Shown here: piece by piece, positions 42,651 to 52,800 of the stretch
Layout of the letters: each line of letters begins with the position of its first letter
Position numbering within the stretch: the first letter of the stretch is position 1
NCBI GenBank assembly: GCA_947503715.1
Contig: CANNER010000002.1
Location: 558,001 to 622,000 of the forward strand
Direction of reading: 5' to 3'
DNA length: 64,000 nt
Source of the DNA: an uncultured Caulobacterales bacterium
GTDB lineage: Bacteria > Pseudomonadota > Alphaproteobacteria > Caulobacterales > Maricaulaceae
Notes under the pieces: model-generated
What the model was told of the DNA's origin: nothing
The model's input: only the letters and a program-made list of their open reading frames with translations
Databases searched by the model: none
Made by a program: the position numbers and the translations under genes

Positions 42651-45600
42651 TTATTCTGCAGGGTCGGGAATGCGGTTCGTTTTTCTCGAAGCGAATTTGC
42701 GTTTTATCCAGGCCCATAAGCGCGTCGCTTGATCTTTAATAACAGTCGGCATGGCCAACATGACGGGTGTCACGACCAGTGTCAGGATCGTCGCAAAACC
42801 CAGACCGCTGGCGACAACAAATGAAATCGGCGCCCAGATCTCTGACGTGCTGGAACCCTTGGTCGAAAACTCGCCCGTGAAAATATTGGCCTGCCAGCCG
42901 AGGATGAGCGGCATCAGACCCACAACTGTTGTCAGCGTCGTCAGGAAGACGGGCCGCAATCGCTGCGCGGCTGTCCGAACGGCGGCATCCACGGCATCAA
43001 AACCATGTTCACGCAGCCGCTGATAGGCGTCGATCAGGACGATATTATTATTCACAACAATCCCCGCCAGCGCGATGACCCCCGTCAGGGACAGGATCAG
43101 CGAGACATAGGGATAGAAGGCAAGGCCCAACAGGACGCCAAACACACTCATGATGACCGCCAAGAGGGTCAGGAAGACGTGATAAAAGCTATTAAATTGC
43201 AAGAGCAGGATAACACTCATCATGAAGAGAATGGCCAGGCCTGCGCCTTGGAAAAAAATGAGCGCATCCGCGTTCTCTTCCTGTTGGCCCAGAAATTTCG
43301 TCTGGACACCGGGCGGGAAATTGGCCTCTTCGGCTTTCCAACGCACGAGCTCTTCAACCTGAATCTGCGTCGCATAATCCTTGGCCGTATTCGCCTGCAC
43401 GATGTAATAGGGCAGGAGGTCTTTGCGCTCAATCTTGTCTTGGCGGGGGCGCGCAATACGGGTTGTCACAGCTGAGAGCGGTAGTGCACCCTGTGGCGTT
43501 TGAATGCGCAAGCGGTCAAGCTCTGCCAGTGTCCGTGCTTCAGACGGATAGCGGATGCGGATATCGACTTCCTCATCAGCATCCAGCGGACGGTAGCGTC
43601 CGACCAATGCGCCTTCGGTTGCGAATTGCAGAGCCGAACCGATGCGTCCGACATTCAGGCCGAGCCGTCCGGCCTCTGACCGGTCAACGACGAATTCCCA
43701 TTCAATCCCGGGGAGGGGAGTCGAGTCTTCAATATCAATGATCCCTTCCATAGAGGCCAGTTTCGCGCGCACGGCGGCTGTGGCAGCACGAAGGTCTTCC
43801 GGATTTTCACTGCTGATTTGCAGGCCGATATCTTTCCCAATAGGCGGTCCTTGGTCGACAGCGGTGACTTCCGTGATGACGCCCGGAATACCCGCAACAG
43901 CGGTTTCCAGATCGTTGAGAATGGCTTGCGTTCCGCGGCGTTCTGCGAAGGGCAGCAATTCTGTATAGATTTTGACAACCGTATCCGAGGGCACATTGGC
44001 CGGACCGCTTAACTGTCCACCGCCCGCGGCCCCGTCGCCTGTGACCGTGTAGACCGATTCAATGCCGTTAATATCGGCGATCCGGTTCTCCAGATCAGTC
44101 GCAATGCGGAGATATTGTTCCGGCGTCGTGTTTCCGCGTGATCGCGCGAGGACATAGAGCTGTTCACTGGGTGATTGGGTAAAGAACTCGACGGGTTTGG
44201 GCGGTGGCCCCGCCATTTGAGCGCCGAATATTTTTACAATTGCAAAGGCCAAGATGACCATGCCAATCATTACGAGGATCGGGAATTTCACTAAAACCTG
44301 AATCATGCGGACATAGACGCCAATGAACCCCGTAACTTGTGAGGGATCACCGTCTCCGGCGGAGAGCTTGGCGATATTATCGCTGGTCACTTTCTTAGGT
44401 CGGAACCCGATTTTTGCACCGAGCGTGGGAAGAAAGATCAGCGCCATGAGGGTCGAGGCCGAGAGCACATAGATCATGGTGCGCGGGAAATAGCTCATGA
44501 ATTTCCCCGTCGTGGATTCCCAAAACAGCAGCGGCAAGAAGGCGGCCAAGGTCGTCGCGGTCGAGCTCATGATCGGCCAAAACATCCGTTCACCGGCCTG
44601 TTTAAAGGCTTCCAGACGGGGTTTGCCTTCTTCCATTTTGCGGTCGGCAAATTCGACAATCACAATGGCACTGTCGACTAAGACCCCCACAGAGAGGATG
44701 AGGCCGAACAGGATCATCATATTGATCGTCTCGCCCGCAATCAGAAAGCCGAAAAAGGCGATGAGGAAACTGGCGGGAATGGCCCACCCGACAAAGATAG
44801 CGGAGCGCCACCCCAGCGCGGCAATACAGACGATAAAGACGAGGACGACCGCATTAATGATGGAGGCCGACAATTCCGACATCATATCGCGAATATAAAC
44901 AGATCGGGACTGGCTATAGGTGACATTAATCGTGGCGGGCCATTCGGGTTTGGCGATTTCGGCATCGACCAAATCTTCGACCATCTGGCTGGCCTCCAGA
45001 ATATTGACGCCTTGTCTCTTGCTGATTTCCAGACTGACACTATTGCGTCCGTTAAACCGCGCCAGCGTCGTCGCGTCCTTATAACCGCGCCGAACATCCG
45101 CAATATCACCGAGCTTGAGAATAGACCCGTCCGCCCCGCGCCGCACGACGAGCTCGCTCATATCCTCCGGATTCTCGATCAGCCCCGGGAGCTTAATGTT
45201 AAATCGGCCGCTGCCCGTTTCCAAGGCCCCCGCCGGGACGAGCGCATTATTCTGAGACACGGCTGCGGCGATTTCATCAAATGTGACGCCAAGACTTTCC
45301 GTGCGGGCGGGATCTATAATGGCTTCTAAAACATCGGTCCGTTCGCCACTAATATTAGCTTCGAGGATGAGGGGAATGGCTTCCACTTTGCGCTGCAATT
45401 CCTTGGCGCGCCGTTGTAATTCCCGTTCCGGCGCATCGCCCCATAGGTTGACTGTCAGGATGGGCAGCGCGGAGAAGCTGACCTCCTCGATGATCGGTTG
45501 TCTTGCGTCTTCCGGAAATTCGGCGCGGGCGCGGTCAACTTTTTCCAAAACGTCCGCCATGGCGACATCTTTATCGACGCTGAGTTCAAATTCGAGTGTG

Positions 45601-45965
45601 ACGATCGCCACATTATTGGCCGCAACGCCGCTGATTTCTTTCAGACCCTCAATCGCTTTTAACTCAGTTTCCAGAGGCCGGACGAGAAGCCGTTCCGCAT
45701 CTTCGGGCGAGACACCGGGCAGCAGGACTTGAATATTGATAAAAGGAACGGGGACATCCGGTTCGGCGTCCATGGGCAGGCGGCTCATCGCGGCGAGGCC
45801 GCCCAAGACGCAAAACAGCATTATGCCGATTGTCATCCGCCAATTGCGGACCGCAAAGCCGACAATCCCGGGCAGGCCGGGGGCGCTCTCTATATCAGAT
45901 CGCTTAGCCGTTAAATCATCCGCGTCAATTGGAGTTGCGGACATATTGCTGTCAGAGTCCGGCAC
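42651..45965 (-). CDS. RND efflux transporter permease (AcrB/HAE1-type)
   Basis: 1104 residues; GTG start at 45965, with an ATG seven codons later. Twelve membrane segments in two halves with large periplasmic loops. LPMDAEPDVPVPFINIQVLL, LPGVSPEDAERLLVRPLETE and ILSVGVLVDSAIVIVE (TM4, single relay Asp where AcrB has two) identify the family. It follows the adaptor gene by 3 bp; no outer-membrane channel gene is here. Substrates unknown. Confidence 0.93.
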   Translation of the reverse strand: MPDSDSNMSATPIDADDLTAKRSDIESAPGLPGIVGFAVRNWRMTIGIMLFCVLGGLAAMSRLPMDAEPDVPVPFINIQVLLPGVSPEDAERLLVRPLETELKAIEGLKEISGVAANNVAIVTLEFELSVDKDVAMADVLEKVDRARAEFPEDARQPIIEEVSFSALPILTVNLWGDAPERELQRRAKELQRKVEAIPLILEANISGERTDVLEAIIDPARTESLGVTFDEIAAAVSQNNALVPAGALETGSGRFNIKLPGLIENPEDMSELVVRRGADGSILKLGDIADVRRGYKDATTLARFNGRNSVSLEISKRQGVNILEASQMVEDLVDAEIAKPEWPATINVTYSQSRSVYIRDMMSELSASIINAVVLVFIVCIAALGWRSAIFVGWAIPASFLIAFFGFLIAGETINMMILFGLILSVGVLVDSAIVIVEFADRKMEEGKPRLEAFKQAGERMFWPIMSSTATTLAAFLPLLFWESTTGKFMSYFPRTMIYVLSASTLMALIFLPTLGAKIGFRPKKVTSDNIAKLSAGDGDPSQVTGFIGVYVRMIQVLVKFPILVMIGMVILAFAIVKIFGAQMAGPPPKPVEFFTQSPSEQLYVLARSRGNTTPEQYLRIATDLENRIADINGIESVYTVTGDGAAGGGQLSGPANVPSDTVVKIYTELLPFAERRGTQAILNDLETAVAGIPGVITEVTAVDQGPPIGKDIGLQISSENPEDLRAATAAVRAKLASMEGIIDIEDSTPLPGIEWEFVVDRSEAGRLGLNVGRIGSALQFATEGALVGRYRPLDADEEVDIRIRYPSEARTLAELDRLRIQTPQGALPLSAVTTRIARPRQDKIERKDLLPYYIVQANTAKDYATQIQVEELVRWKAEEANFPPGVQTKFLGQQEENADALIFFQGAGLAILFMMSVILLLQFNSFYHVFLTLLAVIMSVFGVLLGLAFYPYVSLILSLTGVIALAGIVVNNNIVLIDAYQRLREHGFDAVDAAVRTAAQRLRPVFLTTLTTVVGLMPLILGWQANIFTGEFSTKGSSTSEIWAPISFVVASGLGFATILTLVVTPVMLAMPTVIKDQATRLWAWIKRKFASRKTNRIPDPAE

Positions 45966-45968
45966 GGA

Positions 45969-47111
45969 TTAATTCCCTGCTGATTGAGAAGACGGATTTC
46001 CGCCGGACCGCGCAACATTTTGTGTGCGACCATCATCATAGGTCTCGTCGGCGATGACCTGCTGACCCACGGCGACGAAATCCTGTCCCGTCGTAATCAG
46101 GCGTGCGCCGTCCGGAAGGCCCGTGACCCAAGCGCCATCTGCCTCTTCATCAATTGTGCGCGTTGGCGTGAACCGGACAATATCTGCCGCATCCACATAA
46201 CGCAGACCAACATTCCCCGCATCATCCAGCGAGAGCACATTGGTCGGAACTTTCGATGCCAGTGTCAGACCTGATGTCAGGCGCACCGTCGCGGTGACAC
46301 CTGCGCGTAATTCATAATCCGCATTTGGCACGTGCAATTCGGCGCGGAAGGTCCGCGTGGATGGATCGGCTTTGGCTTCGATAAAGGCGACTTCCCCCGT
46401 CACGGTTTCCCCCGTGGCGAGCGCGATTTCTGCGGATGTCCCGCGTTCCACGAGACCCAACTGGCCTTCCGTCAGTTCCACATCCACTTCCAGCGGGGAG
46501 AGATCGACGAGCAAGCCGCAGGACATCCCGGGCGAGAGATAATCTCCGACTTCCGCATCCTGCTGTTCCCAGACACCGTTAAAGGGCGCACGGATATTCA
46601 CATTATCGGCTTCGATTTCGGCCTGTTTCAGCGCTGCTCTCGCGCCGTCCAATTGCGCTTCAAATGCGGTGACACGGGTTTGCGATTGATAGCCCTTATC
46701 CGCCAGCACGCGGGCGGCGTTCAGGTCGGTTTCCACAGAGCGCAGATTGGCCTTGGCCTGATCGACAAGGGCTTGCCGGGCATTCATGTCCTGACGGCAG
46801 AGGGTTTGCCCCTTTTTAACACGTGCGCCTTCAACGACACCGATGGCGGCAACGAGGCCGGGCGTTTCCGCCTTGACGGAAACTTCGCGGGCGGCGCGGG
46901 TCTGACCGTAAAGTTCCAGCACATTGGGATGTTCCTGCGCGGCGATCCGGCGGACCTGTACGGTCGGAATGGATTTCCGGGCTTCGGCCTTGACCGTTGC
47001 AGGTGTGGAGACGGTCAGCGGAGTTTCCTCGCCAAGATTATTGACGAAAAACCAGACGGCGCCGAGGACGAGCAAACTGCCGGCGATAATATAGGACGTG
47101 TTGAATTTCAT
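45969..47111 (-). CDS. RND efflux periplasmic adaptor (membrane fusion protein)
   Basis: 380 residues. An N-terminal anchor helix (SYIIAGSLLVLGAVWFFVNN), a barrel-sandwich/lipoyl half (VSVKAETPGLVAAIGVVEGA), a coiled-coil hairpin (about 110-165) and the return half (NIRAPFNGVWEQQDAEVGDY) are in the order of HlyD/AcrA proteins. It pairs with the downstream permease. The 234-bp gap to the divergent pccB holds the promoter. Confidence 0.92.
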   Translation of the reverse strand: MKFNTSYIIAGSLLVLGAVWFFVNNLGEETPLTVSTPATVKAEARKSIPTVQVRRIAAQEHPNVLELYGQTRAAREVSVKAETPGLVAAIGVVEGARVKKGQTLCRQDMNARQALVDQAKANLRSVETDLNAARVLADKGYQSQTRVTAFEAQLDGARAALKQAEIEADNVNIRAPFNGVWEQQDAEVGDYLSPGMSCGLLVDLSPLEVDVELTEGQLGLVERGTSAEIALATGETVTGEVAFIEAKADPSTRTFRAELHVPNADYELRAGVTATVRLTSGLTLASKVPTNVLSLDDAGNVGLRYVDAADIVRFTPTRTIDEEADGAWVTGLPDGARLITTGQDFVAVGQQVIADETYDDGRTQNVARSGGNPSSQSAGN

Positions 47112-47345
47112 GGTCTATCTACGGTTTAGGGGGCGAAAGTGACTGCATGGCACCCGTTCACATCCGCACATGCGCTTTTGGGCGGGTCTTGCGCAACTTA
47201 TAATGCCGCAAGGCTGCCCGTCATGAATGTATGTGCTCGAAAAATGAACCATATTCACCCCGGATTAGGCCGAAATCAGGCTTGAACTGCCCCGCCCCGT
47301 CAGTAGGGTGCAACGTTTAATATCGAGCTAAAACGGGGGTTTACC

Positions 47346-48878
47346 TTGAGCGATATTCTAGACCAGTTACAGGCCCGTCGTGATGAAGCGCGGATGGGCG
47401 GCGGACAACGCCGCATCGATGCGCAGCATGCCAAGGGCAAGCTGACCGCGCGGGAGCGGTTGGAACTCCTGCTCGACCCCGGTTCTTTCGAAGAATTTGA
47501 CATGTTCGTCACGCATCGTTCCACCGATTTCGGGATGGAAAAGAATAAGATGGCGGGGGACGGCGTCGTCACGGGCTGGGGCACGATTAATGGCCGCAAG
47601 ACTTTTGTCTTCGCGCAGGACTTTACCGTCTTTGGTGGCTCGCTGTCTGAAACCCATGCCAAGAAAATCAACAAGGTGCAGGAAATGGCCATGCGTCACG
47701 GCGCGCCGATTATTGGCTTGCAAGATTCCGGCGGCGCCCGCATTCAGGAAGGCGTTTCTGCGCTGGCGGGTTATTCCTCGGTCTTCCAAAATAATATTCT
47801 GGCCAGTGGGGTCGTCCCGCAGATTTCTGTGATTATGGGACCGAGCGCGGGCGGGGCCGTCTATTCCCCCGCACTGACCGATTTTATCTTCATGGTCCGC
47901 GACAGTTCTTTCATGTTCCTGACGGGACCGGATGTCCTCAAGACGGTCACGAATGAAATCGTGACGTCCGAGGAATTGGGCGGGGCGAAGACCCATACGA
48001 CGAAGTCCTCCGTCGCGGACGGGGCCTATGACAATGATATGCAGGCGCTGTCTGAAATCCGTCGCCTGTTTGATTTCCTGCCGCTGAATAATCGCAGCGG
48101 CGTGCCCGTGCGGACATTTTACGACAGCCATGACCGCGAAGATAAATCGCTGGATACGCTCGTGCCCGATAATCCGAACCTGCCCTATGATATGAAGGAA
48201 CTGGTCGAGAAGCTCGCGGATGAGGGTGACTTTTTCGAAATTCAGGAAGACTTCGCCAAGAACATCCTGTGCGGCTTCATCCGCCTCGAAGGCCAAACCG
48301 TCGGCGTCGTCGCGAACCAGCCCATGGTGCTGGCCGGCTGTCTCGACAGTGATGCCTCGCGCAAAGCCGCGCGCTTTATCCGTTTCTGCGATTGTTTCGA
48401 AATCCCGATCCTCTCCCTCGTCGACGTTCCCGGCTTCCTGCCCGGGACAGATCAGGAATATGGCGGCGTCATTAAACATGGTGCGAAACTGCTCTATGCT
48501 TACGGCGAAGCGACGGTCCCGAAAGTCACCGTCATCACGCGCAAAGCCTATGGCGGCGCCTATTGCGTGATGAGCCCGAAACACCTCCGCAATGACATCA
48601 ACTACGCCTGGCCCACGGCGCAGATCGCCGTGATGGGCGCAAAGGGCGCGGTGGAAATTCTGCACCGCAAAGATTTGGACGATGCCGAGAAAACAGCGGA
48701 ACATGTCGCGGATTATGAGGAGAAGTTCCTCTCGCCTTTCAGGGCCGCAGAGCGCGGGTATATTGACGAGGTGATACAGCCGCGCTCGACACGGAAACGG
48801 ATATGTCGGGCCTTGGCGCTGGCGAAGGATAAGAAGCTCGAGAACCCTTGGAAGAAACATGGGAACTTGCCGCTTTAA
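47346..48878 (+). CDS. pccB: Propionyl-CoA carboxylase beta subunit
   Basis: 510 residues; TTG start with a G-rich ribosome site (ACGGGGG). [59 protein letters not shown] and [20 protein letters not shown] are the carboxyltransferase motifs. With PccA it forms methylmalonyl-CoA from propionyl-CoA. pccA follows only after an unrelated 945-bp gene. Confidence 0.95.
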   Translation: MSDILDQLQARRDEARMGGGQRRIDAQHAKGKLTARERLELLLDPGSFEEFDMFVTHRSTDFGMEKNKMAGDGVVTGWGTINGRKTFVFAQDFTVFGGSLSETHAKKINKVQEMAMRHGAPIIGLQDSGGARIQEGVSALAGYSSVFQNNILASGVVPQISVIMGPSAGGAVYSPALTDFIFMVRDSSFMFLTGPDVLKTVTNEIVTSEELGGAKTHTTKSSVADGAYDNDMQALSEIRRLFDFLPLNNRSGVPVRTFYDSHDREDKSLDTLVPDNPNLPYDMKELVEKLADEGDFFEIQEDFAKNILCGFIRLEGQTVGVVANQPMVLAGCLDSDASRKAARFIRFCDCFEIPILSLVDVPGFLPGTDQEYGGVIKHGAKLLYAYGEATVPKVTVITRKAYGGAYCVMSPKHLRNDINYAWPTAQIAVMGAKGAVEILHRKDLDDAEKTAEHVADYEEKFLSPFRAAERGYIDEVIQPRSTRKRICRALALAKDKKLENPWKKHGNLPL

Positions 48879-48893
48879 GCGGGCATACTTTTC

Positions 48894-49838
48894 ATGGAAT
48901 TGCCAACAAATCGATCTGTAGCGTGGAGTGCAAAACACACTCGCTTGAGATATCAGCTTGTTATTACAGCTTTGATTTTTTGTGCAGTTACTTCATTGCC
49001 TATTCAATCGATTTCAATTCCAGGGTTTTTCAAGTTTAGTGAGAAACCAGATTATCTTGTGATATGGATAGTTATTGTAGTATTTCTTTTCTTCACAATG
49101 CTTTCTTTTTGGGTGCAAACGAAATTTGAAAAAGAGACCAATAATCGAGGGTTTTCACAGTCTATAAAGGAATTCGAACTTCTTATTGAAAAGAGAATTG
49201 AAGACATTTCGAGTTACGTCCCAGTATTTGACCTCGTGAAGGTAGGAACTGCCATTGGTGACAACCTAGGCCTTAAGAATACGCAAGTTAAAAACTTTGA
49301 AGAAACTGAATTTGGGAAAAACTCTGAGATTATTACTACGTGTTGTAGTGAATTAAAGAACTTTGAAACGCGATACTCAAGCGACTTAGATTTCATCAAA
49401 ACTGACATTTCTTCTTTAGCACCTGATATTTACATTATTTGTGGTGAAGCGTTTTTAGACCTGCGGAAAATTATGATTATCGTTGATAAATCGGAAAGCG
49501 CTCTTTCTGAATTCACTTCTGCTTTAGGTTACGTACGTCTATACAAAACTTCTTTTGTAAGTCTTACAAGAGAAGTTGATCAGGCTTTTACATATGACTC
49601 ACTTGGAGAAAATTTAGTTCTTATTGGACAAAATTTAGAAATTCTGAAGCGTTCTGGTGAACTACTAAATATTTATTCAAATAAGGTTTTGTTGAACATT
49701 GATGAGAATCACTCAATTCACAACTTTAACTCTAAGTTCCTTGGTACTTACGCTCCTATTATTGCTTCTGGCTTTCTTGCACTCATTGGCATGATTTTTT
49801 CTTTTATGAATCTCTTAAAATATTGGGAGTTGATTTGA
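48894..49838 (+). CDS. AT-rich orphan membrane protein inserted between pccB and pccA
   Basis: 314 residues. Two N-terminal membrane segments (LVITALIFCAVTSLPIQSIS; YLVIWIVIVVFLFFTMLSFW), a long, mostly helical soluble region (about 80-285) with many Ser, Lys, Glu and Asn, and one C-terminal segment (IIASGFLALIGMIFSFMNLL). No family recognised. Codon use is strongly AT-biased against both pcc genes, like the AAA/PIN cassette. Its stop overlaps the pccA start as TGATG, so pccA translation now depends on it. Role unknown; an acquired gene is likely. Confidence 0.8.
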   Translation: MELPTNRSVAWSAKHTRLRYQLVITALIFCAVTSLPIQSISIPGFFKFSEKPDYLVIWIVIVVFLFFTMLSFWVQTKFEKETNNRGFSQSIKEFELLIEKRIEDISSYVPVFDLVKVGTAIGDNLGLKNTQVKNFEETEFGKNSEIITTCCSELKNFETRYSSDLDFIKTDISSLAPDIYIICGEAFLDLRKIMIIVDKSESALSEFTSALGYVRLYKTSFVSLTREVDQAFTYDSLGENLVLIGQNLEILKRSGELLNIYSNKVLLNIDENHSIHNFNSKFLGTYAPIIASGFLALIGMIFSFMNLLKYWELI

Positions 49839-51880
49839 TGCTCAAAAAAATCCTAATCGCCAATCGAGGCGAAATTGCCTGCCGCGTTATTAAAACCGCG
49901 CGTCGCATGGGCATTTCCACCGTCGCCGTTTATTCCGATGCCGATAAAAACGCCCTCCATGTCGAGATGGCGGATGAGGCGGTTCATCTTGGCCCTCCTG
50001 CTGTCAATCAGTCCTATCTCGTCATGGATAAAATCCTCGCCGCGATTGAAGCGACGGGTGCGGATGCTGTCCATCCCGGTTATGGGTTTCTCTCGGAAAA
50101 TCCTGAATTTGCGAAATTGCTCAAAGAAAAAGGCGTCAGTTTTATCGGGCCGAACCCGCATGCGATTGTGTCCATGGGCGATAAGATCACGTCCAAAAAA
50201 TTGGCGCAGGACGCGGGCGTGTCCTGCGTGCCGGGCCATATGGGTTTGATCGAGGACGCCGAAGAAGCCGTCAAAATTTCAACCCAAATCGGCTATCCCG
50301 TCATGATCAAGGCCTCCGCCGGCGGCGGCGGCAAGGGCATGCGCATTGCCTGGAATGATGAGGAAGCCCGCGAGGGATTCCAGTCCTCTAAAAACGAAGC
50401 TAAAACCAGTTTCGGCGATGACCGTATCTTTATCGAAAAATTCGTCACGCAACCCCGCCATATCGAAATTCAGGTCCTCGGCGACAAACACGGCAACTGC
50501 ATCTATCTCGGCGAGCGAGAATGTTCCATCCAGCGCCGCAACCAGAAAGTCATTGAGGAAGCCCCGTCGCCTTTCCTCGACGAGGCCACCCGCAAAGCCA
50601 TGGGCGACGAAGCCGTCGCCCTCGCGAAAGCCGTGGATTACGACTCGGCGGGCACGGTCGAGTTTATCGTGGATGGGGACAAGAATTTCTACTTCCTCGA
50701 GATGAACACCCGCCTACAGGTCGAACATCCGGTGACGGAATTAATTACGGGCGTCGATTTGGTCGAGCAGATGATCCGCTCCGCACAGGGCGAAAAGCTG
50801 TCCATGACGCAGGACGATGTGAAACTGAACGGCTGGGCGATTGAGAGCCGTATCTATGCCGAAGACCCGTATCGCAATTTCCTCCCCTCCATCGGACGCC
50901 TGAAACGCTACCGCCCGCCTGCGGAACGGGTGACGGAGACGGGCGCGATCATTCGCAATGATACGGGCGTCTATGAGGGCGGCGAAATCTCCATGTTCTA
51001 CGACCCGATGATCGCCAAGCTCTGCACATGGGGCGAAGATCGCGGCGTTGCGCTGACGGCCATGAAAGAGGCGTTGGATAATTTCGAACTGGACGGGATC
51101 GGGCATAATATTCCCTTCCTGCAAGCGGTCTATGACCATGACAGGTTCGAACGCGGCGATATCACGACCGCCTTTATCGCCGAGGAATATCCGGACGGCT
51201 TCATTGGCGCGCCGGAAAATTCCGGCCATACACGCAAAATCGCGGCCATCTGTGCGCTGCTCCACGACATCCGCCAACACCGCGCCGCGCAAATTTCGGG
51301 CAGCCTGCCCAATCATGCGCGTCACATTCCAGATGAATGGTCCGTCGCCGTCAAATCCCCCACGGGAGAGGACCGCATCTACACCGCTGATATTAACGGC
51401 GAAACGGGCCTGCGCACGATTGTCATGAATGATGATAGCGACAAGGCCGCGCTAGAACTGGAAGTCGGTTTGAACTGGCGTCCGGGTGAGGAAACGGTGA
51501 AAGCCTTTGTCGACAGCAAGCCTTTCGTGATGAAGGCGCGGAAAATTCCCTGCGGATTCCGCGTCTGGCATCGCGGCGTGACATTTGATGTGCAGGTCCG
51601 AAATCCCCGCGCGGCGGAACTCGCTATACACATGCCGATCAAGGTTGCGGCCGATACCTCCAACCTATTGCTTTGCCCGATGCCGGGCGTCGTTGTGAGC
51701 ATCCTCGTGGAAGAGGGGCAGGAAGTGCAGGACGGGCAGGCTCTGGCCGTTGTCGAAGCCATGAAGATGGAAAACACCCTCCGCGCCGAGAGTAAATGTG
51801 TTGTCTCGAAAATCAACGCAGCGGCGGGAGACAACCTTGCCGTGGATGAAGTGATTATGGAATTCTCGAAGGACGCGTAA
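49838..51880 (+). CDS. pccA: Propionyl-CoA carboxylase alpha subunit (biotin carboxylase + BCCP)
   Basis: About 680 residues from MLKKILIANRGEIACRVIKT. Biotin carboxylase: HPGYGFLSENPEFA, KASAGGGGKGMRIAW (ATP grasp), FLEMNTRLQVEHPVTE. C-terminal carrier domain: VVEAMKMENTLRAE with the biotinyl Lys. It carboxylates biotin for PccB. ATG overlaps the stop of the AT-rich upstream gene; GGGAG inside that gene is the ribosome site. Confidence 0.96.
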   Translation: MLKKILIANRGEIACRVIKTARRMGISTVAVYSDADKNALHVEMADEAVHLGPPAVNQSYLVMDKILAAIEATGADAVHPGYGFLSENPEFAKLLKEKGVSFIGPNPHAIVSMGDKITSKKLAQDAGVSCVPGHMGLIEDAEEAVKISTQIGYPVMIKASAGGGGKGMRIAWNDEEAREGFQSSKNEAKTSFGDDRIFIEKFVTQPRHIEIQVLGDKHGNCIYLGERECSIQRRNQKVIEEAPSPFLDEATRKAMGDEAVALAKAVDYDSAGTVEFIVDGDKNFYFLEMNTRLQVEHPVTELITGVDLVEQMIRSAQGEKLSMTQDDVKLNGWAIESRIYAEDPYRNFLPSIGRLKRYRPPAERVTETGAIIRNDTGVYEGGEISMFYDPMIAKLCTWGEDRGVALTAMKEALDNFELDGIGHNIPFLQAVYDHDRFERGDITTAFIAEEYPDGFIGAPENSGHTRKIAAICALLHDIRQHRAAQISGSLPNHARHIPDEWSVAVKSPTGEDRIYTADINGETGLRTIVMNDDSDKAALELEVGLNWRPGEETVKAFVDSKPFVMKARKIPCGFRVWHRGVTFDVQVRNPRAAELAIHMPIKVAADTSNLLLCPMPGVVVSILVEEGQEVQDGQALAVVEAMKMENTLRAESKCVVSKINAAAGDNLAVDEVIMEFSKDA

Positions 51881-51964
51881 GCTTCGTCCAACAGAATGCG
51901 GAAGTTTATCCGCGGTTAAGTCAGTCTCACTCTGGACGTGAAACTTCCCAATCCCTCACCTCCA

Positions 51965-52080
51965 TTTCCGTTTACCCCAGCGAAAGCTGGGGTCCAGAGC
52001 GGGGTTCGTTTTCAGGGCGTTACGGGACGGACGGCTCATTGACGCTCTGGACCCCAAATCAAGTTTGGGGTGAACGGAAT
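51965..52080. repeat. Double-hairpin palindromic repeat
   Basis: About 116 bp with terminal inverted repeats (TTCCGTTTACCCCA / TGGGGTGAACGGAA) and two inner hairpins, CCCCAGCGAAAGCTGGGG and CCCCAAATCAAGTTTGGGG, each followed or preceded by GTCCAGAGCG / CGCTCTGGAC. Design is like repeats A and B, but sequence is different, so it is a second intergenic repeat family. Confidence 0.75.
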
Positions 52081-52387
52081 ATGGGGAGAGGTTGCGTACC
52101 CAATCCCCGTTTAAGAACAATCGTATCCCCGCTTTTGCGCCCCGCGCTATGTTTCATCTGTTCCGATGAGATGGACAGGCAATCGATCGTGGTTTGTTGC
52201 TCATGGGACGGCGGGACTGAGCAATTGACTATCGAGGTCGATCTGTGCCGGGTCTTTCATGGCGAGCGTTGACCGCCGGGCCTCGAACGAAAGTTCCTCT
52301 CACGGGAGGACTAGGCGGAGGCGCGACTGCGGGACCCGGTGCATTTCGCGAACGCGAATTGCACGGACCGTTATGTCTACAACCGTC

Positions 52388-52464
52388 GCCGCGTGGCCTA
52401 GCCTCTGCGAAATAAAATAAAACTCTCGGTACTCCGGCAGGGGTGCCGGCCACGCGGGCGGTCC
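52388..52464 (+). ncRNA. Candidate structured RNA block, copy 2
   Basis: Plus-strand block starting GCCGCGTGGCC and closing GGCCACGCGGGCGGTCC. The outer helix CCGCGTGGCC/GGCCACGCGG has 10 pairs. The inner hairpin is GGTACTCC-GGCA-GGGGTGCC. Between them lies the conserved strand CCTCTGCGAAA...AAAACTC. Against copy 1 (12700-12773, minus strand) the single-stranded motif CCTC-GCGAAA-AACTC is kept while both helices vary in a paired fashion. No known class recognised. Confidence 0.5.
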
Positions 52465-52625
52465 ATCCTCCCCAAACTGAACACTCCGGCAGACCCCGCG
52501 ACGGGCTGCGAGCGCTTCAGCTTGCCTGACTGTCAGACATGCCCCCGAAAGATAATCCCCACAAAAAGCTGAATCATTTCAGGCGGAACGGTTGACTTGT
52601 CCTTCATTACGATTGCGCAAAAATC

Positions 52626-52654
52626 TTGACAGATTTGTTAAGGTTTGATAAAGA
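52626..52654 (+). promoter_or_regulatory. Sigma70-type promoter
   Basis: TTGACA (52626-52631), 17-base spacer, TAAAGA (52649-52654). The expected start near 52661 leaves a 140-base leader before the ATG at 52801, long enough for leader control. Confidence 0.6.
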
Positions 52655-52800
52655 TTTTTTTATGCCAATAAAACGGACATGCCTAAAACCGCCTGATCCC
52701 AAGAGTTTAGATTCATAATTTTTACCATGTCTGTCCGTTCGCTTTGCGCGTCCCGGACATTTTCGGCTAACCCACGCAGACAGAACCTATAAAGGACGCC

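Larger units (their letters stand above)
51881..52800. other. Long intergenic region
   Basis: A 920-bp gene-free stretch, the longest in the window. It contains the double-hairpin repeat (51965-52080), the structured block shared with 12.7 kb (52388-52464), a further hairpin GTGCATTTCGCG-AA-CGCGAATTGCAC at 52340-52365, and a promoter at 52626-52654. ORFs here are short and unconvincing. Confidence 0.6.

Noticed and set aside
47367-48938. 523-codon minus-strand ORF
   Set aside because: Exact antisense of pccB, which is unmistakable; long antisense frames are common with this codon use.
52229-52453. 74-codon minus-strand ORF in the long gap
   Set aside because: Pro/Arg-rich low-complexity product running through the structured block; no ribosome site.
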